From contig JAOCPU010000027.1 of assembly GCA_035772785.1 (NCBI GenBank), positions 62,001 to 126,000 of the forward strand: a stretch of 64,000 nucleotides of DNA, in the 5' to 3' direction. The translations under genes were made by a program, and so were the position numbers. The notes beneath the pieces were generated by a model. That model was not told where the DNA came from. It saw only the letters and a program-made list of their open reading frames with translations, and made no database searches. The stretch is from Phlebiopsis flavidoalba. Taxonomy: Eukaryota > Basidiomycota > Agaricomycetes > Polyporales > Phanerochaetaceae. Of the stretch, positions 32,515 to 44,839 are shown in pieces. Within the stretch, counting starts at the first letter, position 1. Every line of letters begins with the position of its first letter.

Positions 32515-35462
32515 TTATACATCAGGAAAAAATTCCCAGTCCGTTTCGAGGACCGAGTCTTCTACGACGAATAGGAAGACCGCGGGTCTTGGAAGTAGGT
32601 AGAGCATGCGCAGCGATATCGATGAAGGGGTTGGGGGAAGGCATATGGAGCGCGATCGACAGTGGGATGAGAGAAGTGTTCTGTCGCTCGGGGATAGCGA
32701 TCCACGATGAAGAGATGTCGGAAGCCAGGGGGTATTGGGTATCCAGTGAATTGAGCATCGCCTCCGCAAGCTCTCACTGCATGTAAAGGATCCCAGTGCG
32801 CCGACCTTGCTCCAGTACTGGCATACTTGTCCTGTGACCAGTGCAGGAATCTTCTGGTTCTAGCAATCCTTGTACGCGACCGGCGTTGGATAATTCGAAG
32901 GTGTTGAGTTTGAATAGCCCGTAGAGTAAAGCGTTCCAGAAAGACGAGCGTTCTGGTGCAGGTCCTACTTCAATAGGCCCGTTCCGTTCGAGAGTGTGGC
33001 CCGATAGCTGCACTTGAAGTGAAAAAAAGACGAACGCAACACGACAATGTTTCCACACCGAGAGCATACTGTCGTAATGAGCTATCTTCTCCATCGTTTT
33101 TAGCAGTCTTGTGGAAGCGTCTTGAGTTCCACTATCCTCACGTATCTGGACGACCCCGCGATGAACCAGCTTCGCCCATTACTATCACCCGATCGTTTAA
33201 GCCTTGGATTCCAAACGACATTGCCCCGACCTCGTCAACTGCTCTGAAATGGTTAAACCTTGCGCGGGTCCTCTTTCGCATACACACTGGTAGGCTGTAT
33301 AACGGACGTTGGTAGGCGGATACCGGTAAGCGGTACCACCGGTTTGCCGCCGTCGATGAAAGCCCTTCCTCCAGCTAGGCCGGCCTTCAAGCTTTCTTCC
33401 GCCAAGGAGCCCAAGTACACGTTCCGCGAGGCCCGTTTTCCCCGCTTTAGACGAGAGCGTTTGATCACTAAAAAAAAGACGCGAGGGCCAAGTAGGACCA
33501 CGCGCTGCAAGGCTTGACGAACGACGGGACGTTCTTTGGGCATTGTTCTTGCTTCTGGGGTACGGTGGGCCCAAGACGGGTGGTCAACGAGGGCCAGCTC
33601 TGGTAGGATGTCGAAAAGTACTTCTTCCAATAAGGTGCGGTCTCTCCTGTCGCTGTGAGGTAGGCAAATAAGCTCACGATCGTGCCTTCGTCTGCCTCTA
33701 GCTGGTTGACTGGAGCTAAATGAGCCTCGGGAGCAAAATTTGAAGCGAGCTCCTCACGCAAACGGAGTAGGGGCCTCAGGGAATTGGGCAGCGTGATGCT
33801 TAATCCTCTTCCATACAGGACTAGTGTGCAGGACACTGAGAGGATACGAATCAACGATAGGGCGTTCGAGTCGTGACCGGCCTTGTGTAGGCCGCCCGTA
33901 TGCTCTTGACCGCAAGATCGGAAGGTCTTCCCTCCGCCAGGATAGTCCCGGAACGAAGGAGTGTGTTGCAAAGTGACCGATTGTCCGGCTGAAATCGTCG
34001 CTTGTTGACCATATACTCCATAACGTCGGTCAATAAACGTCGGTCGCCAGGACCAATTCCGGAGAGAATCGATGACGAAGGGAATAATGCAGCAGAGAGT
34101 TACAGGGCCGCGTGCTTTCCGAGTCCTAGTGGAGCTTGGGACTGTCATGTTGGGCGGGGCGGGTCCTTCAATGATTTGATCAATCGTAAAGAGAACGCCG
34201 TGAAAGTACTTGTGGGCGCGTGATATACCGAAACTGGTTCCTGCCCACGCGCCGGCGATGCTCCCAGACACAACGCTCTGTTCTAGGGGTACTAAAATAT
34301 AGCGCTACGCAAGATAGGTGAGATCTTGCCGAAGTGAAGGTGTCCACCCTCGACCAGCTCGGTGAGGATAGCCAGAGCCTGTAGCGCTCCTGAAGCTCGG
34401 AATTGTCGTGATCTGGTGGTATGTCTCGAGAAAATGCCAGTTCAATCCGGTGCGTGATCTTCTTCAGCATTTGTACTTCGGGATAAGGGGCATGCACGAT
34501 AGACTGAGGACGGGATGGTATTCTTGATCCACTGTAGGGCCTTTTGTCGATGTCCGCTCGACGAGCAGCTTCGGTCGCAGATATGTTCTCCATAGGTTCC
34601 CCCTGTTCTGCCGTCGCTTGGGCACGCTTTTTAGCGGCGGCTCGGACTTGCCAATCTTTCACCAGACAAGCAAAAAGCAGCGCAGCGACGATGATTTCTC
34701 CTTGTAAGAAGACATGCGCTGATGAGGGAATCATACATCGCTTCTGTTCTCCGCGTAGCCGTGTTCGCGCGCAAGCTGCAGTATTCGGAAAGCGGCCTCA
34801 TGTGCCGGATCCGGGAAAACATGTCGCTCGTGAACGGGGGGAGAAGAAAAGCCCGGGCCAGTAGGATGAGACCAAGCATGATGGTGGGCTAGAAGACCGC
34901 TAGTTTTCGTCACACATACGGCTATTGGTTTGACGACAGATTCCATGGTGAAGGTTCGAACTCGGAGGCCCATTCTCGATCATGAGCTGAGCAAACTTAG
35001 AGGCCTGGTATGCATGACCACGTCGTATCAACATGTGCAAGAAGCTGTGTGTGATAGGCGGGGAGAGATGGCTTGTCCGTAGTCGATGGGTTTGAACTGA
35101 ACGTGTTGTTGTAAAGGAAGGCGAGACGAACGTTTGTGCGTCGTCCAGAACGCGAAGCGCTTCTTCTCGCAAGCTACCGTAGGTGGAGAAGTATAAGGAG
35201 CCCTTTGACGATGTAAAGAGCATCATTCGGTGGTGCACTGGCGAACTGCTGACGCGGAGGCACGAGATATTTGAGCCTTGGTCAATGGAGGGAGAGGACT
35301 GTCCTCGTCCCGGAGGGGGACCGTGGACGATTCGGCCGATTGTTGACAGCGATCCTCAAAGGCATTCGTTTTATGTTGTGTTGCAGCTGTTGAAAATGCT
35401 GCAGTTCGATGGGTTGAGAGGACGTTTGTCTTCCGAAGTAAAGTGCTAGAAGCTGTGAGCAA
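32515..35462 (-). CDS. Probable mitochondrial PPR-like protein
   Basis: The ATG at 35462 opens 'MLTASSTLLRKTNVLSTHRT' and continues 'AAFSTAATQHK', a strong mitochondrial presequence. Downstream frames give helical-repeat-like segments: 'ITHSFLHMLIRRGHAYQASK', 'FRILQLAREHGYAENRSDV', 'ALLFACLVKDWQVRAAAKKR', 'MEYMVNKRRFQPDNRSLCNT', 'LRPLLRLREELASNFAPEAH' and 'SSFWNALLYGLFKLNTFELS'. These short amphipathic helix pairs resemble degenerate pentatricopeptide repeats of fungal mitochondrial RNA-binding proteins. No catalytic motif is seen. Introns are frequent and the frame changes at least six times, so the exact protein is not recoverable by eye. It is about 900 residues if one gene, but could be two. 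The neighbour IF-3-like factor would fit a role in mitochondrial gene expression (inference). Confidence 0.5.
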
Positions 35463-36059
35463 TATTCAAGGAGCGATGGCCTACAACGTACGAAGGAAGA
35501 AAGCCGGAACCTATGCCCACACCGATGCGTTTGTCTTTCGCCGAAAGCAGTTTCCCACGATGTTGCCTTGGCCGCCGTCGACCAGATGCATGCATGGGTC
35601 TCGCATTCCTACTCGAGAATATTTATTCAGCAGCCACAGCTAATACGAGACAGTGTACTGACCAGACGAGGGGTAAAGGGACTAAACCGGGCCTGACAAT
35701 TTGCACGCCCTTCAGTACCACCCGAGCAAGGAGTATGGGCCTCCGGCCTCTTTTATACTCAACGTCACCAACAATGTCCGAGGAGATGGTGTAGAGACGG
35801 ACGAGGAGCGGTATGAGCCGTCACTTTGCTAGACGCCTTCAAGAGCTTTGTGGCAAGCGTCTATGACAGTTCGTTCTGCACTCTTCACCGCAGACCATAC
35901 GTTCGGCTGTCCTCGTCAGGAAGCCCTGCTTGTATAAAACGCCAATTTAGCAGCTGTTTAACGCGTGTAAACATCCGTTGCGAAGCTACTCTTGCGCAGT
36001 GTAACTATTCAGGCCTTAGCAAAGCAGAGTCAACGTGAAGCACGCGCTCTGAACTAGCA
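35463..36059. other. Divergent promoter region
   Basis: About 600 bp between the minus-strand PPR-like gene and the plus-strand cap-binding gene. ORFs present on the plus strand have no motif. No clear core promoter element was found. Confidence 0.4.
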
Positions 36060-39000
36060 ATGAGCTACAACGGCGGAGGAGGTTACCGGAGAGAAAGATA
36101 CAGAGGTACGCGGTCGCGCTAAGTAGGAAGATCAGCTCCTGAATATGACCCTTGCCTTCTTGGATAGGCCAGGACCATAGTTATGACGAACAACAAAACT
36201 TCCAGACTCCTGAGCAGAAGCTGAAGGCATCTATCTTTAAGCTCGGAGAAGTGGTTCGTCTAGATACAAATTGTAGCTATATGAAGCTAACTCTAATGTT
36301 TCAAGGACCCTGAACAAGAGACATCTCGTCTTGTTGACCAGATATGCGAAAAAACTGTACCTGTGAACGTCCCTCTCGTGTCAGAGTCTATTCGGATAGG
36401 GTGAGTGGTAAATTATCTCATTCCCTGCCGCCCCATCTCTAACCAATATCAGAGTTACTGAACAGCCGTTCAAATTCCGTACTACGCCACTCTTATACGT
36501 CTCTTGCATGACAAACCAGCCCCGGGGCAAGAGGAGACCGGTATTAGTTCTCTTGGTCGTCAGATCCTAGAGGACTACTACTGGAAAGGATTCCAGACGT
36601 ACCTTGACAAATTATCGTGGAGAGATACGAGACTCTGTGTCAGTTTATCAACAATTCAGTCATTGCTAATTGCTGACTCCGGTTACAGGTGCATCTAGTT
36701 TGCTCATTTGACTGTGGCTAAGATTGTTTGCGCCACAGTCCCTCTATGACCTCCTTAGATCGTTCACTGCTGTTCTCGACGAGTTTGGTGTCTCACACGG
36801 GCGTGCGAAGCAGGCAGCGCTATGTGTAGCTGAAGGTCTGATGATGGTATGTATCTTGGACTCTGTCGCATGTATGCATCCTCACAATATTCAGTCTGGA
36901 GCAGAGATCAAGGCTAATACTAGCGCAAATGTCATGGAGCTCATAAGCTCGATTCAAGCCTATGTTTGATACCATGTCTGAAGTCAAGGATCTGGTGCAG
37001 CCAACGGTTAAGCTGCACTTCTCCACGGATCCTCTGGAAACCGCGGACGAGGTACGTCAGACATGAGAGGCCATGATATTCCGCTCACTTAATGTATTTC
37101 AGGTCATTGAAACTGCCATAAGTGCCCTTCAAGCTTTCAACTCTTCAGACTTCGTCCAAACAGCGGACAGTTTCGTACAACCTTACAGCCGCTTCCCTGC
37201 GTACACCGACGCGCCCTTTGAGCTGCCTTCCGTTTTGGTACCTCCAGAGGTAATCGAACTCGATAGCTTGTCTACTGACTCTGGAGAAGACGCACTGGTC
37301 AAGAAGGAAGAGTGGGCAGAGTACTATGTGAGGCTATTCGATAGCGACGTGGGGTCATCTTGTTTGTTTTCAGATTCTGCGCTCACTCTTCGGGTCCTTC
37401 CCTGGAAGGTAACCCCCGATCCCACAACACCCGTTGGTTACGCTGTGCGGAGGGGTATACTTGACCTGATTGATATCTTCGAAATCAATCGCAAAGAATG
37501 CGCACGGCTTCTGTTAGAGTTCCCGAAGTGGTGTCCACACGGTACTTTCAGACCTCGCCCGGGAGCCGCAGCACAGGAGCCGGTCGCAGGTAAGGACTGG
37601 CAACTTGAATCGACCATCATTGAGGTTCGTAAATCAGACGCCGGGTGAATAGACTGGCTTGCTCACTTGTAGATATCTTCAGGCCATCTTGGGAACGCTT
37701 TTCTTGCTCCCCGAACCTCAACACAAGCCAATTTACTATATTGCTTTAATTACTGAACTGTGCAAGTTGTCCCCAACGACCGTCGGCCCCGCCGTTGGTA
37801 AATCCATCCGAAAGATGTATGGCCTTCTCGCCGACGGGTTGGACTTGGCTCTGGCCAGACGTTTGACGGACTGGTTTGCTACTCACATGAGCAAACTTCA
37901 ATTTCCAATGGGTGTGGAAAGAGTGGTATGCATTTCTTTGTTTCACTGAGTACGATACTCAGTCAAATGCTAGGTTACCGGACATGGAGCTCTGTCACAC
38001 ACCATCCTAAGCGTGTGTTTATGCGCAATTCGATCGAATATGAAATTCGACTCTCCTACTATGACAGGGTCCTGAAGACGCTACCAGAGCCAATGCAGAA
38101 TCCGGATAACCGTCTTGTGCCTTCAGAAGCACCGGGCCCTGATTATGAATACGACGACCCTGGCATGCATCGATCTTTTATCATGTCAACATACAGACTG
38201 ATTCTATCCTTGCGTTTCTAGCACGACCGCATTACGACGCGGCCCAACTTGTACTGGGCCTGCTGCGAGGCAGAGCAAAAGCGGAAGACGTCATGTCCCA
38301 TCTAGAGTCGTTCAAGAAACACACTGGAGACAGCTGACAGCGACACCAATATTGACACCGTGATTCGGTCCATCGCCATGCAGTCCCTCCTGCACATCGG
38401 CTCGCGGTCGTTTCTCCCACTTCTTGAACGCCATTGAGCGTTACCTCCCGCTTCTGCGCAACCTTGCGTCGGGCCAAGCATCTCGACGACAAGCACCTCA
38501 AGTCTGGAGGCCCGTATGGACATTCTCACTGCCGTGTCAGACTTCTGGGCGCCGTGGAAAGCACATGATTGTCATCGTCTTCGACAAGCTTATGCAGTAC
38601 CAAATTGTGGACCCGACCGACGTCGTGTCGTGGGCTTTCACGCACGGCGTTGAGCGTATCGCTGGATCAACGCACCCAAGCATCAATGCGCTCCAGTGGG
38701 ACGTGATCAAGAGTGCACTGGACAAGGCTAACGGACGTGTCGTGGATTTGCGAGGAGAAGAGGGTTGCCGCGCTGAGAAAGGAGGCTGACGAAAAGGCGG
38801 CAATGGCGATGGTCAGCAACGGCACCGCCATGGAAGTCGACGCAGAAGCGAAGCCGGGTATGTTCCATCGCTCCTCCCCCAAACTTCGTGTGTTGAACTC
38901 TCGCAGACGTTCCTGAAATCGAGTCTCCCGCTCTCACGACGGCGCTTAAGGCGTTCGCTACTCTGACCCGTGAACAGAAGGCCGCCCTCTCCAGGACGCT

Positions 39001-39365
39001 TGACGGCTTCGTGGATTGCCTCGCCTCCGCGACCAACCCGAACCGACGGCCAAGACGGTCATATCGGAGAACGCGTGGCACAACCGTGCAAACTGGGGGT
39101 GACACCGAATGGGTGACGTGCGGGTCACTTGGGGATGGTATCGCCACTTTTGCAGACTAGTGAGTGACTCGATTGAAATCATTCAATCCTCGACTCGTGA
39201 AATCATGTGTTTATCCACGGTCTTCCCGCAGTATTCACCGTACCTGCGCAACTATGCTACCAACGCTGGGCACTGTATCCTTCGCCAAGGTCGGTAATAC
39301 CGGGAGACGCTGCCGTGGACACCTTTAGGAAGACCTGGAACATTGCCACTGGGCAAGATGCTTAG
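36060..39365 (+). CDS. Nuclear cap-binding complex large subunit (CBP80/NCBP1)
   Basis: The ATG at 36060 opens 'MSYNGGGGYRRERYR'. After an intron, 'EQKLKASIFKLGEV' leads to 'DPEQETSRLVDQICEKTVPV' and 'NVPLVSESIRIGVTEQPFK', the start of the first MIF4G-like domain. 'KGFQTYLDKLSWRDTRLCV' and 'SLYDLLRSFTAVLDEFGVSH' follow. The second domain includes 'YAVRRGILDLIDIFEINRKE', 'CHARLL'-like residues and 'HKPIYYIALITELCKLSPTT'. The third has 'AAQLVLGLLRGRAKAEDVMS', 'SIAMQSLLHIGSRSF' and 'VVSWAFTHGVERI'. The C-terminus reads 'YSPYLRNYAT' and, in shifted frames, 'DTFRKTWNIATGQDA' before TAG. The protein, with CBP20, binds the m7G cap of nuclear transcripts for splicing and export. Length and order suit the family. 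Roughly eight introns and many one-base shifts. Confidence 0.86.
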
Positions 39366-39507
39366 GGTGCATGAGGCCCAAAATCCTTATATATGCATAC
39401 CATTCCGTGGTAAATATATTTAAGCCGCAGCTGCGACGCGTCTATGCAGTCCGGGTCCATCTAATGATGTGCAGTATACAAATGTCGTTAATGTCCAGTT
39501 GCGAAAC

Positions 39508-40776
39508 TTATTCCTTCTTCTTCCGATCGACGGGTGCACGCGAGGCTATAGAGTACAACACAGTGCCTATGAGTACGAGGGCGGCTCCGGTCCACATCAT
39601 CGTCCTTTTCTCGGGCTCGGTACCTCGTGATCCGAATAGCAGCACGCTTATGAGTAGCGAGACGGCCTTTCGGACGACTAGCACGAGTGTCACAGTTAGT
39701 GAGGACACCTGGAGGTAAGGCGATGGACGCCGGATACGCAAATAATTTGGGTCAAGGTGTTCAAGATTAAGGGGATATATCCGCCGGGGAGCGACCACGG
39801 CGTAGGGTATCCGGTCGGAGAGCTTGACACAAATTGGCAGCGGAGCTGTCGTTGGGTGCAAATGCTGTGATCACTTGTGACGGGGAGGGGATGACCAGCT
39901 GTGTGGTAGGAGCGTCGTGAATTGCGAGGCCAGGTCGTCTCGGAGGAAATAGAACATCGGCATAGAAAGTACGTGAATGTAGAACATAGACTCCTGCCAG
40001 GCGGGCGGTTGCGTGTCGTCCTGTTTCGAGTGCTTGTCCGGTCTGGACGCAGTCCGCGTGTACGCGGCGTGTGTTATTTCTTGGACCATCCCAAGAAAGC
40101 CTGACAAGACGAGTGCGAGAGTAAGAATTCCTATCCCCGTTATATAGAGCTTCATATGATCGTCCGTAGCAGCAGTTTCGGACTGGCTGGCTTTTGCTCG
40201 TTTTACGCTTCGAAGCCGAAACTGTAGTAAGGACTACACCTGCAGTAACAAACAGGACAGAAGCAACTTGAGATAAGGAATATCTACACAAAAAACAACA
40301 ATTAGGGCGCGCATATACGAAGCATCGAGTCACGTACCGCTTGCCTCGAAAGAGCCATCCCAGCACCATATTGATCACCAGGCCACCGCTCCGGAAAATG
40401 ATATGAACAGCCATGGGTATCCGGTAGGCAAAAGCAGCATTGTTCAATAGAGATACTGCGTAGAACAGGGCGACCTGCACGAGGTAGGGCAGGATGGGCA
40501 CCCGGCGAGGCCTTAGTCGCGGATAGGGTCTAAAGACCACAAACTTCGGCAGGCCGTGGATGGTGATGCCCAGAAATTGCGCGAACGTGATCAAGGATCC
40601 AGAGTTGGGATAATTCGAAGTAATTTGCTCAAGAGTGAGTGCGTTACTATCATCAGTATATCAGCCCGAATGTGCGTTCGTCATGTAGTCATACGTACCT
40701 GCAAACACCCTCCGAAGATCAGACTGAGTGTCGCCGCCCAATCCGAGATGAGAGCAAGAGAAAGGTCGACAAGCAT
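39508..40776 (-). CDS. UDP-sugar transporter, UAA family (Yea4/SLC35B4-like)
   Basis: From the ATG at 40776 'MLVDLSLALISDWAATLSL' ends in 'FGGCLQ' at an intron. Later exons read 'PNSGSLITFAQFLGITIHGL' across a junction, 'LVQVALFYAVSLLNNAAFAY' and 'MAVHIIFRSGGLVINMVLGW', the signature block of SLC35B transporters. 'SLSQVASVLFVTAGVVLTTV', 'GILTLALVLSGFLGMVQEIT' and 'PPAWQESMFYIHVLSMPMFY' follow. The last part is in another frame, ending 'TMMWTGAALVLIGTVLYSIA' and a Lys-rich 'DRKKKE', a candidate dilysine ER-retention tail. About ten membrane helices are expected. Yeast Yea4 carries UDP-N-acetylglucosamine into the ER for chitin synthesis. Substrate specificity here is inferred. A frameshift near 39870 splits the last third. 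Confidence 0.9.
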
Positions 40777-41351
40777 CGTCTAATTACGTCCGTACGCTGT
40801 TGGAAGATACTGCTAGGGTGTGAGAGAGGAGCAGAACGCGGCGTGTTCGGTGTACGTGGCTCTGTGGCTAAATTAGCCCGCCTCGCGTTCCGTCACGTCA
40901 CAGTCGTCGCGTTACCGTCACGCGTCGAGGCCAATCACACAATAAAGGTAGAGGCGCGCCGAGATCAAAATTATCGCCTCTACGAGCTACAAACGCTGAA
41001 TACGGTAGCTATCAGGAAGGGGATAGGCTGTGAGGTGTAAGGAATGGAGGAATAGTAATGTGAACTGTCCGCGAACCGACTATGAAGAAGAGCGCTGCGA
41101 CAGTACAGTGAATTTAAAGTAGATGAAGGAATGTAGAAGGGGATTTAAGGGACGGTGGGAGTTGGGCATGAGAATACGATCAAAGAGTTCGAAGAGAAAT
41201 CGTGACAAAACAAGACGTATTAAACGTATGGTCCATATCCAGAGTTCGTGAGGTGAAAGAGAGGAATGTGAAGAGAAATGAGTGGTCGTGGGATTCGTAT
41301 GAGCGTACTTTTCGTAAACACATCGTGTCGGATCGTTGTGAGATGCCGCTC
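40777..41351. other. Intergenic, upstream of the transporter and downstream of the cyclin
   Basis: No supported gene. The minus-strand ORFs near 41080-41420 have low-complexity composition and probably belong to the cyclin 3' region. Confidence 0.4.
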
Positions 41352-42773
41352 CTAGACCTCGGCTGCTGACCGCGGAACAGCGTCGATTTCGAGGCAGCCA
41401 GACGCCGCAGGGTACCATGACTCTCTTGAGACTCGGACTCCTCCTGCGGATGAGACTTGCCCCCAGCGCCGAACATGCGACTGAGGAAGCGCCAGAAGAG
41501 TGACTCGAGCTGAGGCCTTGCGTGAGGGTGGCTCGTCTGCTTGAGCCTCGCCGAGACCGAGAGCACGACCCAACTCGGCATCAAGAGTGACACGCTTGGA
41601 CGAAGCCGACGGTGAGAGAGAGGCAGAATCTCCTTTGATGGTGCAGGTCGAAGCCGTGGGAGACCTTCCTTCCTTGACGAATGGCATGGATCGGGACGGG
41701 ACCAAGAACGAAGGGCTTGTCTGAGGGGAGTGCGTCCTTGACGTCTTCTGTCTCGCCTGAGAGAAGAAACGAAGTGGCAGGCGACGACAACAAGTGCTGC
41801 TTGAGGCTGACTCAGAGTCTCCACTAGCGCTGGAAGTGCCCAAGGTGCTTGAAGATGAAGCACGAGACAGCGGCCGAGGGCGAGCAGCTGTGTTGCCGGA
41901 AGAGATCGTCAAATAAGTAAGTAGACAGCCTCTTGACCAAGTTTGAACACTGGAGGTAGCAGCAGGGGCGGCCGGGAACAGGAGCAGGCGAAGCCGGGTG
42001 TGAGACCACGTCGGGGGGAGGAGATGGTAGCTGCGCTTGAACTCTTGCCTTGACGCGGGTGACTGCGGCGGCACGGGTCTCCCTTGGCTTCCTCGTTGGT
42101 CTGTTCAGAATGAACGGAGCGAAGTGAGAGATGGCCTCAGCCTCGTCGAAGCGGAGGTCGTAGTCCAAGAGATATAAGAGCTGTTTCTTCTCATGAGGTT
42201 GATCTCAGCGGGGTGCAACGGAGATCTTCGCAAAGCGGAGTAGGCCCAGTGCTTGTTCTTTGGCGACGAATCGTTCAGATACGTATCGCAGCAACGATGA
42301 GCGTGGCGAGGAACACACGATGCCTGGTACAAGGCATCCCTGTTGCAACGACGTCAATAAAAAGTGACGAGGAGGTGAATATATGCGCACCTTTAGCCAT
42401 CTTCGGTAACTTATTCCGCAGACGCTCCAGGTAGATCAATGTCCGCGAGTAACGTCGGAACTGGACGTTCGATTCTCCGCGGCGATGATGACGATGAAGT
42501 CCCTCAAAGACGGGAGGGCGGCAGCCATGGAGCCCGCTGTTGAACTTGGGCTTTATCTTGCTCGGTGAACGATGTGCGATGCGGAGTGTGCGGCGGCGTG
42601 GGCAGCGTTGCTGCCGGGGCGTCGTCGCCGACGTTGATAACCCGCGTCGCTTGGAGAGCGATGTACTGGACCATCTCTCCCGTTTTACGTGGTGGCGCAT
42701 GAGCTCGACCAGTGCGGGGTCGTGCTTCGACCGGGGAATCAAGGAGGCGGGGGTGTACACGATCCATAGACAT
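41352..42773 (-). CDS. Pho85-type cyclin, Pcl1/2/9 branch
   Basis: The ATG at 42773 opens 'MSMDRV'. After a frame change the cyclin N-region reads '[18 protein letters not shown]', '[20 protein letters not shown]' and '[12 protein letters not shown]'. The cyclin box continues as 'ESNVQF', '[18 protein letters not shown]', an intron near 42395-42340, '[17 protein letters not shown]' joined to '[13 protein letters not shown]', then 'AEINLM' and '[20 protein letters not shown]'. These are hallmark segments of the Pcl1/2-like cyclins that activate the Pho85/CDK5-like kinase in G1, morphogenesis and polarity. After the box the protein is Ser/Pro/Thr-rich to about 41352, with several open frames, so the exact stop is unsure. 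Confidence 0.85.
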
Positions 42774-43382
42774 GTTGGAATGACGGGACGAATCCGAGAG
42801 GAAATCAGTGTGAGGGAGAGTGGGATAGGTATTATTTTAGTGGTGGGTACCCTTCTAGGGACTTCAAGAAGAGAAAACAGAAGGCGGGTTGGAGGAGAGT
42901 GGGACGAGGATGGGAGATGGTGAGGGGGTTGAGGAAGGCAACTGGCGGCGTCGAGCTGCTTTTATACGACCGGCGTCGAACCAACCCGGGTTCTTCACGT
43001 CGATCGTGTGCCACGAAGTAGTGTGAAGAGCGGATTAGGATGCGAAGAGACCAAAAGACCCAGCAGATCCAGCCGTCCAAGCAAAGACACCAAGAGTGCA
43101 CGGCAAAACGAAGAGCAGAAAGCTGGAGAGACGAGGAGCGTGAGCTTGGTCCGTTGTTATACGTCTGCGCCGTGGCAAAACACCGCGGCGGACAGAGGGG
43201 CTGCCCTCGTCAGACGATCCACATTACCTTTTTGGGCGTACTTCGACGCCCGCTGACACTATCCAAATCCGGCGAAGACATCTCCGCGGGGTCGAGAGCT
43301 GAGGCTGAGGCCGGGCCTCGGCATCGCAGGATGCGTCCCAGCCTCAACGACTGTAAGAATAATTTGCTCCTGCATTAAACAT
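42774..43382. other. Promoter/leader of the cyclin and convergent spacer
   Basis: This contains the TATA box and a polypyrimidine leader for the cyclin gene. The remaining ORFs on either strand show no motif. Confidence 0.4.
42959..42966 (-). promoter_or_regulatory. TATA box of the Pcl1/2-type cyclin gene
   Basis: TATAAAAG on the minus strand about 190 bp before the ATG at 42773, suggesting a 5' leader of some 160 nt that is purine-rich in its coding-strand complement. Confidence 0.5.
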
Positions 43383-44304
43383 TCACTTTGGGCCGTTGGT
43401 ACACGAAATCATAGCGAGCACGCTATCCCCAGTCAGCAGCACCTTCATGTAAGAAGCAGGGACCAAACCTCGCCTCCCTTGGAACTCTGCTGTCCACCTG
43501 CAAAAAGCATCAACAACGGAACCAGAATCTTCGCTATTCGACAACTGACCAGTCGTCGTCAGACGTCCTCTCGACAACAAGCACTCGTTGCCCCTCCTGC
43601 AACTGAGATCGCCAGGATCCTGAATGAAGCGTCAAGAGTATACCGCGTGGATCGAGAAAGACACAAACCCCACCTCGCTCGAATATTCGTATATGGCTTC
43701 GGCCCATTCTCCTTCAGGCTCTGGCTCCTCTTGCGCAGGTCTTCTCGGTGGTGGCGGAGGAGGAGCCGACCTAGCGTTATCACTTGGAGTGTTTGTCGTG
43801 GATGGCACTCGTCGTACGGGGGGAGGTCCGAAATCCTTCTTGATCTGCGGCTAAGTGCAGCCGGGACGGGAGGTGCAACCATCTGGGGCGCAGCACTTTT
43901 GTTTGCAGTCCCATGTCGGATAGACATGTACATGTTTTTGCCGGACGACATGTCAACATCGCCAAATTTCTGTCAGAAAAGAACTTAGCGCTTTGTACAG
44001 GATCATTTGGCTCTGCCCACCTTTTTGTGCAACCAACTTTGAGGCCGAGCTGGAGCTTGGGGTCCGGGATGGTAATGGGAGGTGACGGGTGCTCTTCCTC
44101 TTCGTGCGGAATCGTGGTGACGCTGCAGCAAGACGTCCTCCGAGGTGGTGGCCGTGGTGGAGTTGCCCCCATTGCGGCTGGAGGGTTGGATTTGAACATG
44201 GCAGCGGCAGCGGCAACTCTACCCATTGACGAGGCCGTACTATCCGACGTATTGGGAGGCTGCTTTTGGGCACAGTTTAGAACACAATAAACGTCCAATC
44301 GCAA
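43383..44304 (-). CDS. SH3-domain adaptor with Pro-rich middle
   Basis: The C-terminal SH3 domain can be assembled across two introns: 'EWAEAIYEYSSE' (about 43690), an intron with acceptor near 43622, then 'DPGDL', 'QEGQRVLVVERTSDDW', and a second intron near 43557-43502. The last exon is 'WTAEFQGRRGLVPASYMKVL', ending at 43383. The ALYDY-like start, the paired Trp and the PxxY end are all present. Upstream are proline stretches ('ATPPRPPPRRTS', 'SAPPPPPRRPAQEEPEPEG') like those of actin-patch/endocytic adaptors such as Abp1 or Lsb proteins. An ADF-homology domain is not seen, so the subfamily is open. The start at 44304 is a guess. Several frame changes in the Pro-rich part. Confidence 0.72.
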
Positions 44305-44404
44305 CGAAACCTATACGAACAGGTGAAGGATTACGGCTGTTGCGCTTCCATGCAGGTTCTGACTTGCTGATTCGCTGGAATGATTAGACTGCGACGCGAA
44401 TGCA

Positions 44405-44839
44405 TTATGTATAGCAGATGCAGCGCTCTTCAGCCCGGCGTGGGTTCACAGGGATCGGACGGGCGGGTTGGATGCTCGCAACCGTGTGCGCCGCCAGCTG
44501 CATTCCCGAACACGTCTTGGTCGGGATGCAAAGTACCTGAAAATGCGATAAGCTAATCGGAGCGTGAGCCGGCGGTGTCATTAAGGGCACGTACTCATCC
44601 AGGGATTGAGAGAAGAACGCGTCTTTTTTCTGACGACGATAAGTTTGAGAATACCATCCTTGACGAGAGCTGCTGGGTTCGCGCTCGGAATACGTCCGCT
44701 GTCTGAGGTGCGGTACTATGACGGTTGTCTGGTCATCGTGATAGACTGCGGGGCTCGATGGGCGGGCGCCAGCTGGTGATGATAACATCGGAGTAGCCGC
44801 GGCGCGTCTGAGATTATATTCGCTGAAGTGAGCATGCAA
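44405..44839 (-). CDS. Hypothetical Ser/Arg-rich protein
   Basis: A minus-strand ORF from 44839 reads 'MHAHFSEYNLRRAAATPMLS', then a Ser/Pro segment, 'TVIVPHLRQRTYSEREPSSS' and 'YSQTYRRQKKDAFFSQSLDE'. A canonical donor (GTACGT) and a CAG acceptor near 44537 suggest an intron. The remainder ends at 44405 ('AEERCICYT'). No domain is recognised. It might be an upstream exon set of the SH3 gene, since the two are on the same strand about 100 bp apart, but no clean junction links them. Confidence 0.35.
   Translation of the reverse strand: MHAHFSEYNLRRAAATPMLSSPAGARPSSPAVYHDDQTTVIVPHLRQRTYSEREPSSSRQGWYSQTYRRQKKDAFFSQSLDEYVPLMTPPAHAPISLSHFQVLCIPTKTCSGMQLAAHTVASIQPARPIPVNPRRAEERCICYT

Noticed and set aside
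33468..34271. 267-codon minus ORF as an independent gene
   Set aside because: Parts of its neighbouring frames match better as exons of the large PPR-like gene; the long frame itself switches in and out of plausible sequence.
34945..34980. GGTTCGAACTC resembling a tRNA B box
   Set aside because: No matching A box, acceptor stem or anticodon arm at the required spacing; it lies inside the PPR-like gene.
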